Shown: positions 63,821 through 64,000 of the stretch, one piece after another
Numbering within the stretch: position 1 is the first letter of the stretch
Layout of the letters: each line of letters opens with the position of its first letter
Origin: Aureispira sp963837355
GTDB lineage: Bacteria; Bacteroidota; Bacteroidia; Chitinophagales; Saprospiraceae
DNA: 64,000 bases
Assembly: GCA_963837355.1 (NCBI GenBank)
Contig: CAWIMY010000007.1
Coordinates: 744,001 to 808,000, forward strand
Reading direction: 5' to 3'
Notes under the pieces: generated by a model
What the model saw: only the letters and a program-made list of their open reading frames with translations
The model's database searches: none
Told to the model about the DNA's origin: nothing
Translations under genes and position numbers: made by a program

Positions 63821-63860
63821 AAAAAAAGCAGTTGACACCATGAAGGTATCAACTGCTTCG
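63821..63860 (-). terminator. Rho-independent terminator of the right-edge gene
   Basis: On the minus strand GAAGCAGTTGA and TCAACTGCTT form a stem followed by seven T. It lies about 85 bp behind the stop of the partial gene at 63946 and before bioD. Confidence 0.85.
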
Positions 63861-63945
63861 AAAATAAAAAACAAGTCGTTCTTTTTTTACAAAAAATTAG
63901 TGGTGGCCTAACAAGGCGTAGGGTTTCTTTTGTCAGAACCGTTGT

Positions 63946-64000
63946 TTACAAAGCTTTTTTGATGCCAATGTTTACATGGAACGTATGAATCAAGTCACCG
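63946..64000 (-). CDS. C-terminal end of an outer-membrane protein (partial)
   Basis: Only the last ~18 codons are present (GDLIHTFHVNIGIKKAL, stop at 63946-63948). The alternating hydrophobic pattern is that of a final barrel strand. The family cannot be told from this fragment. A strong terminator follows. Confidence 0.45.
   Translation of the reverse strand, partial: GDLIHTFHVNIGIKKAL

Overview
The window looks like a chromosomal segment of a Bacteroidota bacterium, probably of the Saprospiria/Lewinella type. The signs are type IX secretion (T9SS) C-terminal sorting domains on a subtilase and a kelch protein, a short primary sigma factor, many signal-peptide or lipobox proteins, DUF983 and OmpA/MotB lipoproteins, and a TTTG-N19-TAnnTTTG promoter in front of a tRNA-Leu gene. 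The lineage is inference; no 16S gene is present.

Region 1 (about 0.3-15.1 kb, transcribed right to left) is a polymorphic-toxin locus. A 1225-aa protein of unknown function and an 817-aa toxin carrier lead the operon. The carrier ends in a 62-residue linker followed by a zincin (HExxH) tip. Downstream lies an array of orphan tips. Three of them begin with near-identical copies of the same linker and were followed by their own small immunity-type genes. Two more survive only as toxin tails with the following immunity genes. The four recognisable tips are all predicted peptidases: two zincin-like and two papain/C39-like. Decay is widespread. One C39 tip is split by an 8-bp-duplicating insertion sequence (IS), another carries two frameshifts, and all three orphan arms share an in-frame stop upstream of the linker. 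A second, divergent copy of the IS closes the distal end of the array.

Region 2 (15.1-28.9 kb) holds housekeeping and envelope genes: a DUF1877 protein, a lipoprotein, an MVL-type mannan-binding lectin, a tandem palindromic repeat array, mscL, a phosphodiesterase, an OmpA/MotB lipoprotein, a MarC protein, a PAS/HisKA_2 kinase overlapping a PIN-like gene, and topoisomerase III.

Region 3 (29.0-33.6 kb) is an AT-rich island directly after tRNA-Leu(CAA). Its first ORF fuses the first ~21 codons of a tyrosine-recombinase-like gene to the C-terminal part of a C5-cytosine methyltransferase that lacks the catalytic half. Three tightly packed genes follow: a double-GHKL protein (MORC/Hsp90-like ATPase plus histidine-kinase module), a complete receiver protein, and a small caspase/CHAT-like protease candidate. 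I read this as a possible phosphorelay-controlled, protease-effector defence system. It is the best candidate here for something undescribed.

Region 4 (33.6-64 kb) is again mostly core genome: an acetolactate-decarboxylase-like lipoprotein, a Crp-type regulator, a thioredoxin-like protein, an FAD oxidoreductase (frameshifted), a DEAD-box helicase, an LRR cluster with pseudogenes and a Roco-tail-like protein, a rhodanese, a split OmpA protein, MscS, an antiporter, an AAA-like ATPase, a T9SS subtilase, DUF819, a kelch protein, RpoD and BioD. Several isolated one-base indels break otherwise recognisable genes across the window. These could be real decay or assembly errors, and raw reads would decide.
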